Below, one piece after another: positions 23,616-31,850 of a stretch of 35,515 bases of DNA. Position numbers and translations under genes: made by a program. A model generated the notes under the pieces. The model worked only from the letters and a program-made list of their open reading frames with translations, was not told where the DNA came from and ran no database searches. The DNA comes from Parvibaculum sp049303435. Lineage in GTDB: Bacteria; Pseudomonadota; Alphaproteobacteria; Parvibaculales; Parvibaculaceae. How positions within the stretch are numbered: the first letter of the stretch is position 1; each line of letters starts with the position of its first letter. Where the stretch lies: positions 1 through 35,515 of the forward strand of contig JBAQNC010000140.1 of assembly GCA_049303435.1 (NCBI GenBank). The letters are read 5' to 3'.

Positions 23616-25990
23616 TCCCGTGTCTTCAGGGTCGAGACCAGATCGATCCTGTCAATATCGCGCTTAACAATCCACCCGGAAATTGCCGAAGCCAGAAGAA
23701 CCGCCAGCGCCGCGATGCCATAACTTTCAGGAATGACAAAAGCCGGTATCTGGTAGAGGTCTGTGCTGAAGCCCAGTGACATCGCCAAGGACAGATAGTA
23801 GCCGAAAAGGGAACCAAGGGGCAGGGCAAGAAGCGTGATGATGACGAGTTCGCCCAGCAGGACGAAGGCGGCCTCGCCGCGCGTGAATCCGATCACCCTG
23901 AGGCTTGCCAGATCGCGCTGACGTTCGGCAAAAGCGATCCGTGCACTGTTGTAGATGACGCCAAAAGTGATGACGCCGGCGATGATCGTCATGATATAGC
24001 GGATAGCACCGGCACTTTGGTCGATCATTTTCTGGAAAGCGATGCGTGCTTCACTCTTGAGACTGACGCCAGCGACGGAAGGCATGTCCTTGAGGGCGCT
24101 GTAGAGTGCAGCGCTCTGCGACGGGTCTATCTTGAGGAAGGCACCCGAGACGCGGCCGGGCTCCTTGAGCGCGCGATCGAGAGCGCCGATTTCCATGTAG
24201 GCGGGTGAACCAAGAAGCGTGCTCGTGATGCCGACGACCGGCGCCTCAAGGATTGGACGGCGTCCTTCATGCACCTCGATGGTGAGGATATCTCCCGGCT
24301 TGATATGCAGAATGTCGGCGAGCGGCTTGCTGAGCGTGACGCCATTCGGATTGATATAGATATCCTTCATATCGGCATCGACGGCGCGCTTGAGGCTGGG
24401 TGCGGAAATGAGGCCTTCGATACCGCTGCGATAGCTATAGGGCCCGTGGCGAAGGATGGCGGAGACATTGCGAAAAGGCTCGAGGTCGAAAACGCCCTTC
24501 ATGCGCTTGAGTTCGAGGATCGTTTTATCGGCAAAAGGTTCGATGAAAGTGACACTGGCGTCACTGCGGTCAATGACGTCGAAATTGAGCGCGACCGCGC
24601 GGTCGAAGCTCGCCATGATGCTGAGCATGGAAACGGAAAGCGCCATGCCCGCTGCGATACCGATGACGGCGACGCCGGCGCGAAGAGGCTGGCGCATGAG
24701 GCGGCGCAGGACCATACGCGAAGGCTGATCGAGAATGGCCTTGAGGCGTTTGCCGAAGGTGAACGAGCGGCTGTAGTCGGCAGGGGCAGGCGGACGCATA
24801 GCGACGGCGGCCGTGAGCGCGAAGATCTTGCGCAGCACAAGGAGGCCGCCTGCCGACGCAGCGAGAACGCTGACCGTGATGCCGACCAGAAAGACCCGGG
24901 GGTTGAGCTGGAAGACCAGAAACGGGAACTTGTAGTAGATGAGATAGACGCCCGTAAGCTGCCGCCCGGCGAGAATGCCCAGCAGGCAACCAAAAATGGC
25001 GCCACCAATGGCGACGGTCTGGATGAATTTGAAATAATGCAGCCCGATCTCATAACTCGTGTAGCCGAAGGCTTTGAGAAGCCCGATCTGTTCGCGCTCC
25101 GACTGGATCATGCGCGAGATGACGATGTTGAGCAGGAAGGCGGCGACAGCGAGGAAGATCGGCGGAATGATGCTGCCCGAGAGACGTAATTGCTTGATCT
25201 CTTCGTGGATGAAGCGATTGGATATCTGGTCGGCGACACCATAGGCGCCCAGACCGCCATAGGTGTCGAGCATCCGGTCGATCGCGCCGAGCACGAATGG
25301 AAGGTTGGCGTCGCGGGAGATCGAGAGCAAGGCCTCGTTGAAAGCGCCTTTGAGGTCGAAGGCCGCTTCCAGCGTGCGCCTGTTCATCCAGAGGACCGCA
25401 AAGCGTGCGTCATCCGGCATCAATTCGCCGGGCGGGGCGGAAAAGAGAAACTCCGGCGATTGCGCAAGGCCGACGATGCGGAATTTCTTGCGCGCGCCAT
25501 TCATCGTCACAGTCAGGCTGTCGCCCGGAACGAGTTGATGAGCCTTGGCGAAACCGTCGAGAACGATCGCCTCATTGTCACGGGCAGGATCGAGGCGTCG
25601 TCCGGACGTGAGGTAAATGTCGTTGAGACGCGGTGCGCGGAAATCCGGAAGCGAGACGGCCTCGGCGCGGACCGGCACGGGCAGGGCGGGCAAATCGATC
25701 AGCGCGCTGCCGTCGATGCGTCCTTCGACCGAAGACACGCCAGGAATTTTCGTCATGTCCTTCAGCAGATGTTCCGGCGCGCGTTTGACGGGCGCGAAGA
25801 CGTCGGCGAGACGATAGCGTTCGTAATAGGCCTGCCGGGTCTGGTCGAGCGAATTGATGAGTCCGTCCATCATGACAAGCGTCAATACGCCCAGAGCAAT
25901 GACGAGGGCGATGGCGGTGGCCTGACCCTTCATGCGCCAGAGGTCGCGCAGCAGCTTGTGATCCAATGGAGAGAGACGGACCGCCATCAC
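23612..25990 (-). CDS. FtsX/MacB-like ABC transporter permease (two FtsX repeats)
   Basis: This 792-residue permease begins with a membrane helix (about 20-42). A large periplasmic domain (about 50-260) and three helices in the first FtsX repeat (about 270-390) follow. A new helix near 440 opens a second periplasmic domain, and three final helices (about 665-785) close the protein. The duplicated FtsX architecture is that of large mechanotransmission-type exporters (DevC/YbbP-like) rather than of MacB, which has one repeat. The substrate is unknown; lipids, lipoproteins and hydrophobic compounds are typical for the class. It overlaps both operon partners by four bases. Confidence 0.87.
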   Translation of the reverse strand: MMAVRLSPLDHKLLRDLWRMKGQATAIALVIALGVLTLVMMDGLINSLDQTRQAYYERYRLADVFAPVKRAPEHLLKDMTKIPGVSSVEGRIDGSALIDLPALPVPVRAEAVSLPDFRAPRLNDIYLTSGRRLDPARDNEAIVLDGFAKAHQLVPGDSLTVTMNGARKKFRIVGLAQSPEFLFSAPPGELMPDDARFAVLWMNRRTLEAAFDLKGAFNEALLSISRDANLPFVLGAIDRMLDTYGGLGAYGVADQISNRFIHEEIKQLRLSGSIIPPIFLAVAAFLLNIVISRMIQSEREQIGLLKAFGYTSYEIGLHYFKFIQTVAIGGAIFGCLLGILAGRQLTGVYLIYYKFPFLVFQLNPRVFLVGITVSVLAASAGGLLVLRKIFALTAAVAMRPPAPADYSRSFTFGKRLKAILDQPSRMVLRRLMRQPLRAGVAVIGIAAGMALSVSMLSIMASFDRAVALNFDVIDRSDASVTFIEPFADKTILELKRMKGVFDLEPFRNVSAILRHGPYSYRSGIEGLISAPSLKRAVDADMKDIYINPNGVTLSKPLADILHIKPGDILTIEVHEGRRPILEAPVVGITSTLLGSPAYMEIGALDRALKEPGRVSGAFLKIDPSQSAALYSALKDMPSVAGVSLKSEARIAFQKMIDQSAGAIRYIMTIIAGVITFGVIYNSARIAFAERQRDLASLRVIGFTRGEAAFVLLGELVIITLLALPLGSLFGYYLSLAMSLGFSTDLYQIPAFVIPESYGIAALAVLLASAISGWIVKRDIDRIDLVSTLKTRD

Positions 25991-26712
25991 CAGATGATCT
26001 CCTCGGCGGACTTCTTGGTCTTGTTGACGACGACATCGCGTATCTTCCCGTCGGCGAAGTGGATGACGCGATCCGCCATTTCGGCGGTGGCGGCGGCGTG
26101 AGTGATGATGAGAACGATAGTGCCGAGATTTTCATTCACGTCCTGAAGAACACGCAAGACGGCGCGGCCCGTCACACTGTCGAGCGCGCCGGTGGGTTCG
26201 TCGCAGAAGAGGGCGGTCGGGCGCTTGGCGATGGCGCGCGCGATGGCGACGCGCTGCTGCTCGCCGCCTGAAAGCTGTGCAGGGAAATTGTGCATGCGTT
26301 CGGTCAATCCGACGAGAGCGAGAGCCTCTGCAGGATCGAGCGGATTCTCGGCGATCTCGGTGACGAGTTCGACATTCTCAAGCGCCGTCAGGCTTGGCAT
26401 CAGATTGTAGAATTGGAAAACGAATCCGACATGCTGGCGGCGATAGAGTGTGAGATCATGATCGTCCATATCGGCGAGATCGGAATCGAAGAAATGGACG
26501 TGCCCCTCAGTGGCGCGGTCGAGCCCGCCCAGAATATTGAGGAGTGTCGACTTGCCGCTGCCCGAGGCGCCGAGCAGCACGACCAGTTCGCCGCCGGGCA
26601 AATCCAGCGTGACGCCGCGAAGGGCATGCACCGTTGAAGCGCCGGACCCATAGACCTTGGTCACACCTTCTACGTGGAATGCAGGATTGGATTTATCGAG
26701 CGGATTGGCCAT
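25987..26712 (-). CDS. ABC transporter ATP-binding protein (LolD/MacB type)
   Basis: This 241-residue ATPase has Walker A GASGSGKST (48-56), a Q-loop (FVFQFYNLMP), the signature LSGGEQQR, Walker B ALFCDEPTGALD and the switch His in IITHAA. The GALD and FNLMP-type residues are those of the LolD/MacB/FtsE branch, which pairs with FtsX-fold permeases, in agreement with the next gene. It is first in the exporter operon. The start has only a weak CCGGA ribosome-binding site. Confidence 0.92.
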   Translation of the reverse strand: MANPLDKSNPAFHVEGVTKVYGSGASTVHALRGVTLDLPGGELVVLLGASGSGKSTLLNILGGLDRATEGHVHFFDSDLADMDDHDLTLYRRQHVGFVFQFYNLMPSLTALENVELVTEIAENPLDPAEALALVGLTERMHNFPAQLSGGEQQRVAIARAIAKRPTALFCDEPTGALDSVTGRAVLRVLQDVNENLGTIVLIITHAAATAEMADRVIHFADGKIRDVVVNKTKKSAEEIIW

Positions 26713-26787
26713 CGTCCGGAGCTTGTCCCCTTATTTGTTGGGGATTCTCATCCAATAACGAGCGCAGAGCCAGAAATAAATAAAGAA

Positions 26788-26820
26788 ATGCCCCCACCGA
26801 GATTGTCTCGAAGGGGGCAT
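26788..26820 (-). terminator. Rho-independent terminator of the glutathione transferase gene
   Basis: ATGCCCCC and GGGGGCAT form an 8-base-pair outer stem, with an inner CGAGA/TCTCG stem and a TTG loop. On the minus strand it is followed by TTTCTTTATTTATTT. It lies 25 bases after the stop of the yghU-like gene. Confidence 0.82.
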
Positions 26821-26844
26821 CTCTTGCAGATCGTGGCAGTGAGG

Positions 26845-27723
26845 TCAGGCTTCCGCCTTCGCCGCTACCTTGTCCTGTGTCCTGGTGTCGAAATCGCTGG
26901 CGTCGTGACGTTCCGGCAACTGCGATTCTGGCGCGCCCCATACGCGGTTGACCATACGACCGCGTTGGACGGCAGGGCGTTCGCCGATCACTTCATTCCA
27001 GCGCGCCACATTCTTGTAGGATTTCACGTCGAGGAATTCGGCTGCTTCATAAAGAACGCCAGCCACGAGACCGCCATACCAGGGCCAGATGGCCATATCG
27101 GCGATGGAATATTCATCGCCCGCCATATATTTATTGTCCGCCAGATGACGATCGAGAACGTCCAGCTGGCGCTTCACTTCCATTGCGAAGCGGTCGATCG
27201 GATATTCCATCTTGGTCGGCGCATAGGCGTAGAAATGGCCAAAGCCGCCGCCGAGGTAGGGCGCGCTGCCCATCTGCCAGAACAGCCACGACAGGCATTC
27301 GGTGCGCTTGGCATGATCCTTCGGCAGGAAGGCATCGAATTTTTCGGCGAGATAGAGAAGCATCGCGCCGGATTCGAAGATGCGCGTAGGCGGCGTGGTC
27401 GAGTGATCCATCAGCGCGGGGATCTTGGAGTTCGGATTGATTTTGACAAAGTCGCTGCCGAACTGGTCGCCATTGCCGATATTGATGAGCCAAGCGTCAT
27501 ATTCGGCGCCCTTCTTGCCGAGCGCCAACAGTTCTTCCAACATGATCGTGACCTTGACGCCGTTGGGCGTCGCCAGCGAGTAGAGCTGGAAGGGATGTTT
27601 GCCGACCGGCAGTTCCTTGTCATGCGTCGCCCCGGCGATGGGCCGGTTGATGTTGGCGAAACGGCCCCCGTTGCCCGGTTCCCATTTCCAGACTTTCGGC
27701 GGCGTATAGGATGGCTCGCTCAT
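26845..27723 (-). CDS. yghU: YghU-type glutathione transferase / disulfide-bond reductase
   Basis: This 292-residue protein strongly resembles E. coli YghU. It shares the YTPPKVW N-terminal extension, the segment QLYSLATPNGVKVTIMLEELLALG, GAEYDAWLINIGNGDQF, the glutathione-binding NPNSKIPAL and ESGAMLLYLAEKF, and the C-terminal all-helical domain with YSIADMAIWPWY. YghU binds two glutathione molecules and has disulfide-bond reductase activity. The start is preceded by GAGGGGAGC. A strong own promoter lies upstream and a terminator follows, so it is probably monocistronic. Confidence 0.92.
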   Translation of the reverse strand: MSEPSYTPPKVWKWEPGNGGRFANINRPIAGATHDKELPVGKHPFQLYSLATPNGVKVTIMLEELLALGKKGAEYDAWLINIGNGDQFGSDFVKINPNSKIPALMDHSTTPPTRIFESGAMLLYLAEKFDAFLPKDHAKRTECLSWLFWQMGSAPYLGGGFGHFYAYAPTKMEYPIDRFAMEVKRQLDVLDRHLADNKYMAGDEYSIADMAIWPWYGGLVAGVLYEAAEFLDVKSYKNVARWNEVIGERPAVQRGRMVNRVWGAPESQLPERHDASDFDTRTQDKVAAKAEA

Positions 27724-27740
27724 TTGTTGCTCCCCTCTTA

Positions 27741-27769
27741 ATTACAAGGCCAAAATATGTTTTTGGCAA
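27741..27769 (-). promoter_or_regulatory. Promoter of yghU with an inverted repeat in the spacer
   Basis: On the minus strand TTGCCA (27764-27769), a 17-base spacer and TGTAAT (27741-27746) make a good sigma-70-like promoter about 20 bases before the start codon. GCCAAAA-N5-TTTTGGC (27749-27767) is a perfect dyad lying in the spacer and overlapping the -35. A regulator binding there would compete with, or twist, the promoter. Confidence 0.6.
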
Positions 27770-27853
27770 AACTGCGAAATTCTTGCGAGTGATATTGGGG
27801 TTTCCAACTGAAAGAACAACAGGGAAGCGCCGCGGAACCAAAAAGAATCCGGC

Positions 27854-28846
27854 TCAGGCTGCAAAATCTTCAGTGTCGACAGTGGCTTGCATGGCGTCCG
27901 GATAGCGCGCGCCGACGACGGTACGCTCATTAACGAGCGCCTCCAGCCTTTCGACGATGTCGCCAGACAGGGTAACGCTGGCCGCGCCCGCATTTTCTTT
28001 CATATGGGTGGGGCTCGACGTGCCGGGAATGGGGACGATGTTTTCATCCTTGTGGAGCAGCCAGGCGAGGCAAAGTTGCGCCGGGGTGCAGCCCGCTTCC
28101 CCGGCGAGCGCGGCGAAGCGTTCAAGCAGCTTGAGATTGGCCGCGAAGGCGTCGCCCTGAAAGCGCGGCATAGTCTTGCGGAAGTCGCCCTTGCCAAATT
28201 TTTCGGGATCGCTGGCGCCACCGGCAAGAAAGCCGCGCCCGACCGGACTGAAAGCGACAAAGGTTGTGCCGAGTTCGCGGCAAGCGTCGAGCACGGCAAT
28301 TTCGGGATTGCGCGTCCAGGGCGAATATTCTGTCTGGAGCGCTGCAATGGGATGCACTGCATGGGCACGGCGCAAAATGCCAGCGCCGACTTCCGAGAGG
28401 CCGATGTTGCGGATCTTGCCTTCCTTGACGAGATCGGCCAGCGCGCCGACGCTTTCCTCGATTGGCACCTTCTTGTCCCAGCGGTGCAGGTAATAAAGGT
28501 CGATGACATCGACGCCGAGCCGCGCAAGGCTTTCATCGCAGGTCTGTTTGAGTCGCTCGGGCGTGCCTTTGAGATCGCGCTCTTCGCCGCGCGTCATGCC
28601 GCATTTGGAGGCGAGCGTGATCCTGTCGCGATGGGGCTTGAGCACGCGACCGACGAGGCGTTCGTTATGACCCAGTCCGTAGACCGCCGCCGTATCGAAA
28701 AATGTGTAGCCCTCATCCAACGCGCCCAGCAGCACACGCTCGGCCTGTTCGGTCGGCGGCGGCGGGCCATAGGCATGCGACAGGCTCATGCAACCAAGGC
28801 CGATGGGGGCGACATCAAAGACGCCAACGCGACGTGTCTTTTTCAA
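27854..28846 (-). CDS. Aldo/keto reductase
   Basis: This is a 330-residue TIM-barrel NADPH oxidoreductase. The catalytic tetrad is visible: Asp51 (FFDTAAVYG), Tyr56, Lys81 (ASKCGM) and His121 (YYLHRWD). It has IGLGCMSLS near the start and the NADPH-binding KEGKIRNIGLSEV region, then VPIPGTSSPTHMKEN. It belongs to the YajO/AKR13-like group acting on aldehydes and ketones. The start is a TTG with GGAGA seven bases upstream; no in-frame ATG lies near. It is 130 bases upstream of yghU on the same strand, but yghU has its own promoter. Confidence 0.9.
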   Translation of the reverse strand: MKKTRRVGVFDVAPIGLGCMSLSHAYGPPPPTEQAERVLLGALDEGYTFFDTAAVYGLGHNERLVGRVLKPHRDRITLASKCGMTRGEERDLKGTPERLKQTCDESLARLGVDVIDLYYLHRWDKKVPIEESVGALADLVKEGKIRNIGLSEVGAGILRRAHAVHPIAALQTEYSPWTRNPEIAVLDACRELGTTFVAFSPVGRGFLAGGASDPEKFGKGDFRKTMPRFQGDAFAANLKLLERFAALAGEAGCTPAQLCLAWLLHKDENIVPIPGTSSPTHMKENAGAASVTLSGDIVERLEALVNERTVVGARYPDAMQATVDTEDFAA

Positions 28847-29120
28847 GGGTAGTCTCCGGATTTTTTTGCGAATGCCGATGGCGGAAGCCTAACGGGTTCC
28901 GGCCTGCTTGTGGACCCTTGTTTGTGCATGCTCAGCCGGGGGCACGAAGGACGGGGTGTTAAGCCAAATTTATCCAATTTTCCTGATAATTTTCGATTAC
29001 GGCAGAATCACGGAATAGTAAGAAGCGACCTGATTCCAGGCCGGGAAGTCTGCGAGAAGCAGATGTCGTTGGTCGAGGTAATGGCGGACCAACCGGGCTG
29101 TGTGGAGGAAAGATGCAGCC

Positions 29121-30398
29121 ATGACTCGGCAGAAGCGGAAATGGATCGGCGCCGTGGCTCTCGCGGCCTTGGCGTCAACTGTTCTCGCCGGGAATGTCTT
29201 TGCCGACCCGGGCGCGGACGTCCCTCTGAACCAGTATTACACAATGAAGGACGGAGACCCCAGGGGAGCGTTGGCTCTGCTTGAGGAAGCGGCGAAGCGT
29301 TTTCCCAATGACGTGCGCATCCATCACGAGATTGCTCTGAGCTATTTGCATATGGACGACAAGGTGCATGCGCTGAGCGCATTGCAGGCCGCTGTTGCCA
29401 TTGCGCCGGATCGCGCCGATCTCTGGCAGCAGATAGGCTATGTCGAGCTTGACCTCGGTCAACCTCAAAAGGCGCTCGAGGCATTTCAGAAAGCTCGGAA
29501 GATCGATCCGGATGATCAGCAGGTCGTGATGCAGATCGGATATTTGCAACAGCAGCTTGGTGACGACCAGGCAGCGGCGGAGGCATTCAAGACAACCGTC
29601 ATGTCCGGCGACAGGATTCGTGCGGATCAGGCGTGCGCCGCCTATAGGAATGTTCGCGGCTCGTCGGGCAAATTGTTGCCCGACCCCTGGTTTGCGGAAG
29701 TCTATGCGGCGCCGGAATATCGGAGCCACCATGACGTCGCCGTCGCGCCGATAGAGGGGCGTGTCGGCGTGAGCTACGGAGCGAGTTCGACCGTCGAGGC
29801 CTATGTGAGCCTTCGCGGCACGATCGATACGCGTTCCGGCAAGGCCGATCTCGTTCCCGTCACATATTACGATAACGCCGCCTTTGTCGCAGGCGGCTTG
29901 CGCGTGCAGCCTTTTGCCGATGTGCCCGTTTCTCTCTTTGCAGAGGTGGGCGCTGGCTACGATATTGCCGATCAGAACCGTGGGCGTCTACGTTCCGACT
30001 TTCGCGGCGGCGCGGTCGCCTATCAGCAGTGGAATGTCGAAGCGCCCTGCGCTGGCGGTGACCGGTTTCCCTTTCGATTCATTGCCGATGTCTATGGCGA
30101 AGCGATCTATTATTCACGCTATGACAATAACGTTCTTTTCTATGGCCGGGTAAGGCCGGGCATACGTCTGTTTGAGACACCGACCTGGGGCGTCGATGGC
30201 TATCTGCTCGGCGCGGTCAGCAGCGATCTCAAGAACAACAAGGACAATCACTTTGGCGAATACGGGACGGGCATTGCGCTTCATGCCTATGACCCGTTTC
30301 GCTGGACGGCGCGTGCCGAATTGGTCGACGTAAACAGGTCTCAGGCGGAAGATTATTCCAATTTCAGATTCCGGCTGGAATATCAGACACGATTTTGA
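29121..30398 (+). CDS. NfrA-like outer-membrane protein (TPR plus C-terminal barrel)
   Basis: This 425-residue protein has a signal peptide (1-28, ending NVFA). Three to four TPR-like repeats (about 45-165; ALALLEEAAKRFPND, AVAIAPDRADLW, ALEAFQKARKIDPDD) are followed by a beta-strand-rich domain (about 190-425). This C-terminal part resembles the phage N4 receptor NfrA: VEAYVSLRGT, VTYYDNAAFVAGGLRVQPF, SLFAEVGAGYD, FRGGAVAYQQW. The chain ends in Phe, as outer-membrane barrel proteins do. E. coli NfrA is about 990 residues, so this is a compact version. I chose the ATG at 29121; a GTG at 29100 is also in frame. It converges on the nfrB-like gene. Role: probably glycan export. Confidence 0.82.
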   Translation: MTRQKRKWIGAVALAALASTVLAGNVFADPGADVPLNQYYTMKDGDPRGALALLEEAAKRFPNDVRIHHEIALSYLHMDDKVHALSALQAAVAIAPDRADLWQQIGYVELDLGQPQKALEAFQKARKIDPDDQQVVMQIGYLQQQLGDDQAAAEAFKTTVMSGDRIRADQACAAYRNVRGSSGKLLPDPWFAEVYAAPEYRSHHDVAVAPIEGRVGVSYGASSTVEAYVSLRGTIDTRSGKADLVPVTYYDNAAFVAGGLRVQPFADVPVSLFAEVGAGYDIADQNRGRLRSDFRGGAVAYQQWNVEAPCAGGDRFPFRFIADVYGEAIYYSRYDNNVLFYGRVRPGIRLFETPTWGVDGYLLGAVSSDLKNNKDNHFGEYGTGIALHAYDPFRWTARAELVDVNRSQAEDYSNFRFRLEYQTRF

Positions 30399-30407
30399 GG
30401 CAACCGT

Positions 30408-31850
30408 TTATCCGGGAAATTCGTGGATGGTCTTTTCCCACGGGATGTGCGTCTCGCCGTTGTGCTTTGCCAGGAAATATGTGTGCAGGGCGCGAACGGT
30501 CGCTTCGAAATTGATGATGTTGCCCCAGACCGCTCGTGGCACCGACAGGATCGCGTGCACGAGGCCATAAATCTTGAATGTGGCGACAGCCCGGCTCAGG
30601 AGCTGGAAGCACATGATGAAGAAATTCGCAGTGATGAGATACCAGAGGAGCGATCCTGCCGGGACGACATTGGGAAAGGTCGCCGCACCGAATGCCGCAT
30701 AACAGCAGGCCCAGAGCGAGAGCGTAAAAAAGACAAGCACGTAGCCCAGCACATTGGCCAGATTGCCGATGAGGGCGCGGCGGTCGCGGAACAGCATGAA
30801 GCGATGCCACAGGCTTCCCTTCCAGCCAAGGTGTTCCCAGCCCTGCAGTCCAATGCCGAGAACCCATCGGCTCTTCTGGCGAACGGCGGCTGAAAAACTG
30901 CGCGGAAACACGCTGCGGACTGCCTGCACCTGATTGGCATAGAGAAACGCTGGCGAATGCTTTGGCAGGCTTGCATTGCGGCGATCGGGTTTGACGCCGC
31001 TGTTGACGAATATCTCGCGGACATTATGTCTCGCTAGACTGAGGGGGAGTTCATAGTCTTCAGTCAGGGCATTCTTGTCGAAAGGCGCTTCTCCCCGAAG
31101 TGCACAGGCCAGATCGATCACGCGGCGGCTGAAGCCGGTCCCCACACCGGCACTCGGCACGATGCCCGTCATCCACTCACGCGTTCGCATGTCCTTGAGA
31201 TGGAGAATGGCGAATTCGTCCATATAGTGTCCGGCTGTGAATTCCCACCACTTGGCCTTGACCGGAAAGACGGCGATCTGAACGATGTCCTTGCGCGGGA
31301 TGAGATGGTTCATCACCTTCAATTCGTAAGCCGGCACCAGATCTTCGGCATCGTCGAGGACAAGGAACTCGAAGCGATGGCCCAGTCTCCGCTCGAATTC
31401 ATGCAGATATTTCAAGATGCCGTTGAGGCAATCCGCCTTGGTCGTCGGTCCGCCGTGGTCGAGGATGACAGGCGCGACCTTGCCGGGATGGCGCTCCGCA
31501 GCTTCTCTGACGGCATCGATTGTCTTGGGGTCGTTAGGATAGACGCCGACGAACACGATGTAGTTGGTATATTTCAACGTCTGGATTGTGTTGTCCAGCA
31601 TCTGTCCGATCACAGCATCTTCCTGCCAGGCGGGAACGAGAATTGCGGCGAGCTGCTCTTCTTCCACCGCGAGCAGGTTTTCCGACAGCGGGCGATGAGC
31701 CTGCTTGAAGACCAGGCGTCGATAGAAGCGCCATGCGATATAGATTGCATCGGTGAGGATGTCGACAAGCCCATTAACCAGAAAAATAACGGCGACGACT
31801 GTGAGCATGGCGGTGATCGCAGGCGTTACGATCGCGATAAATTCGTTCAT
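30408..31850 (-). CDS. NfrB-like membrane glycosyltransferase (GT2 fold)
   Basis: The protein has 480 residues. An N-terminal membrane segment (about 8-38) precedes a GT2 domain with VPAWQE (72-77), VGVYPNDP (101-108), TTKADCLN (136-143), DDAED (166-170), PSAGVGTGFSRR (232-243), TEDYEL (263-268) and QKSRW (325-329), the QxxRW signature of processive synthases. C-terminal membrane helices (about 365-390 and 400-425) follow. The sequence closely follows E. coli NfrB but stops before the C-terminal MshEN c-di-GMP-binding domain of that protein (about 745 residues). The start has GGGAGAGG eight bases upstream and overlaps the wecB stop by ATGA. Likely role: polymerising a ManNAc-type glycan at the inner membrane. 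Confidence 0.88.
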   Translation of the reverse strand: MNEFIAIVTPAITAMLTVVAVIFLVNGLVDILTDAIYIAWRFYRRLVFKQAHRPLSENLLAVEEEQLAAILVPAWQEDAVIGQMLDNTIQTLKYTNYIVFVGVYPNDPKTIDAVREAAERHPGKVAPVILDHGGPTTKADCLNGILKYLHEFERRLGHRFEFLVLDDAEDLVPAYELKVMNHLIPRKDIVQIAVFPVKAKWWEFTAGHYMDEFAILHLKDMRTREWMTGIVPSAGVGTGFSRRVIDLACALRGEAPFDKNALTEDYELPLSLARHNVREIFVNSGVKPDRRNASLPKHSPAFLYANQVQAVRSVFPRSFSAAVRQKSRWVLGIGLQGWEHLGWKGSLWHRFMLFRDRRALIGNLANVLGYVLVFFTLSLWACCYAAFGAATFPNVVPAGSLLWYLITANFFIMCFQLLSRAVATFKIYGLVHAILSVPRAVWGNIINFEATVRALHTYFLAKHNGETHIPWEKTIHEFPG

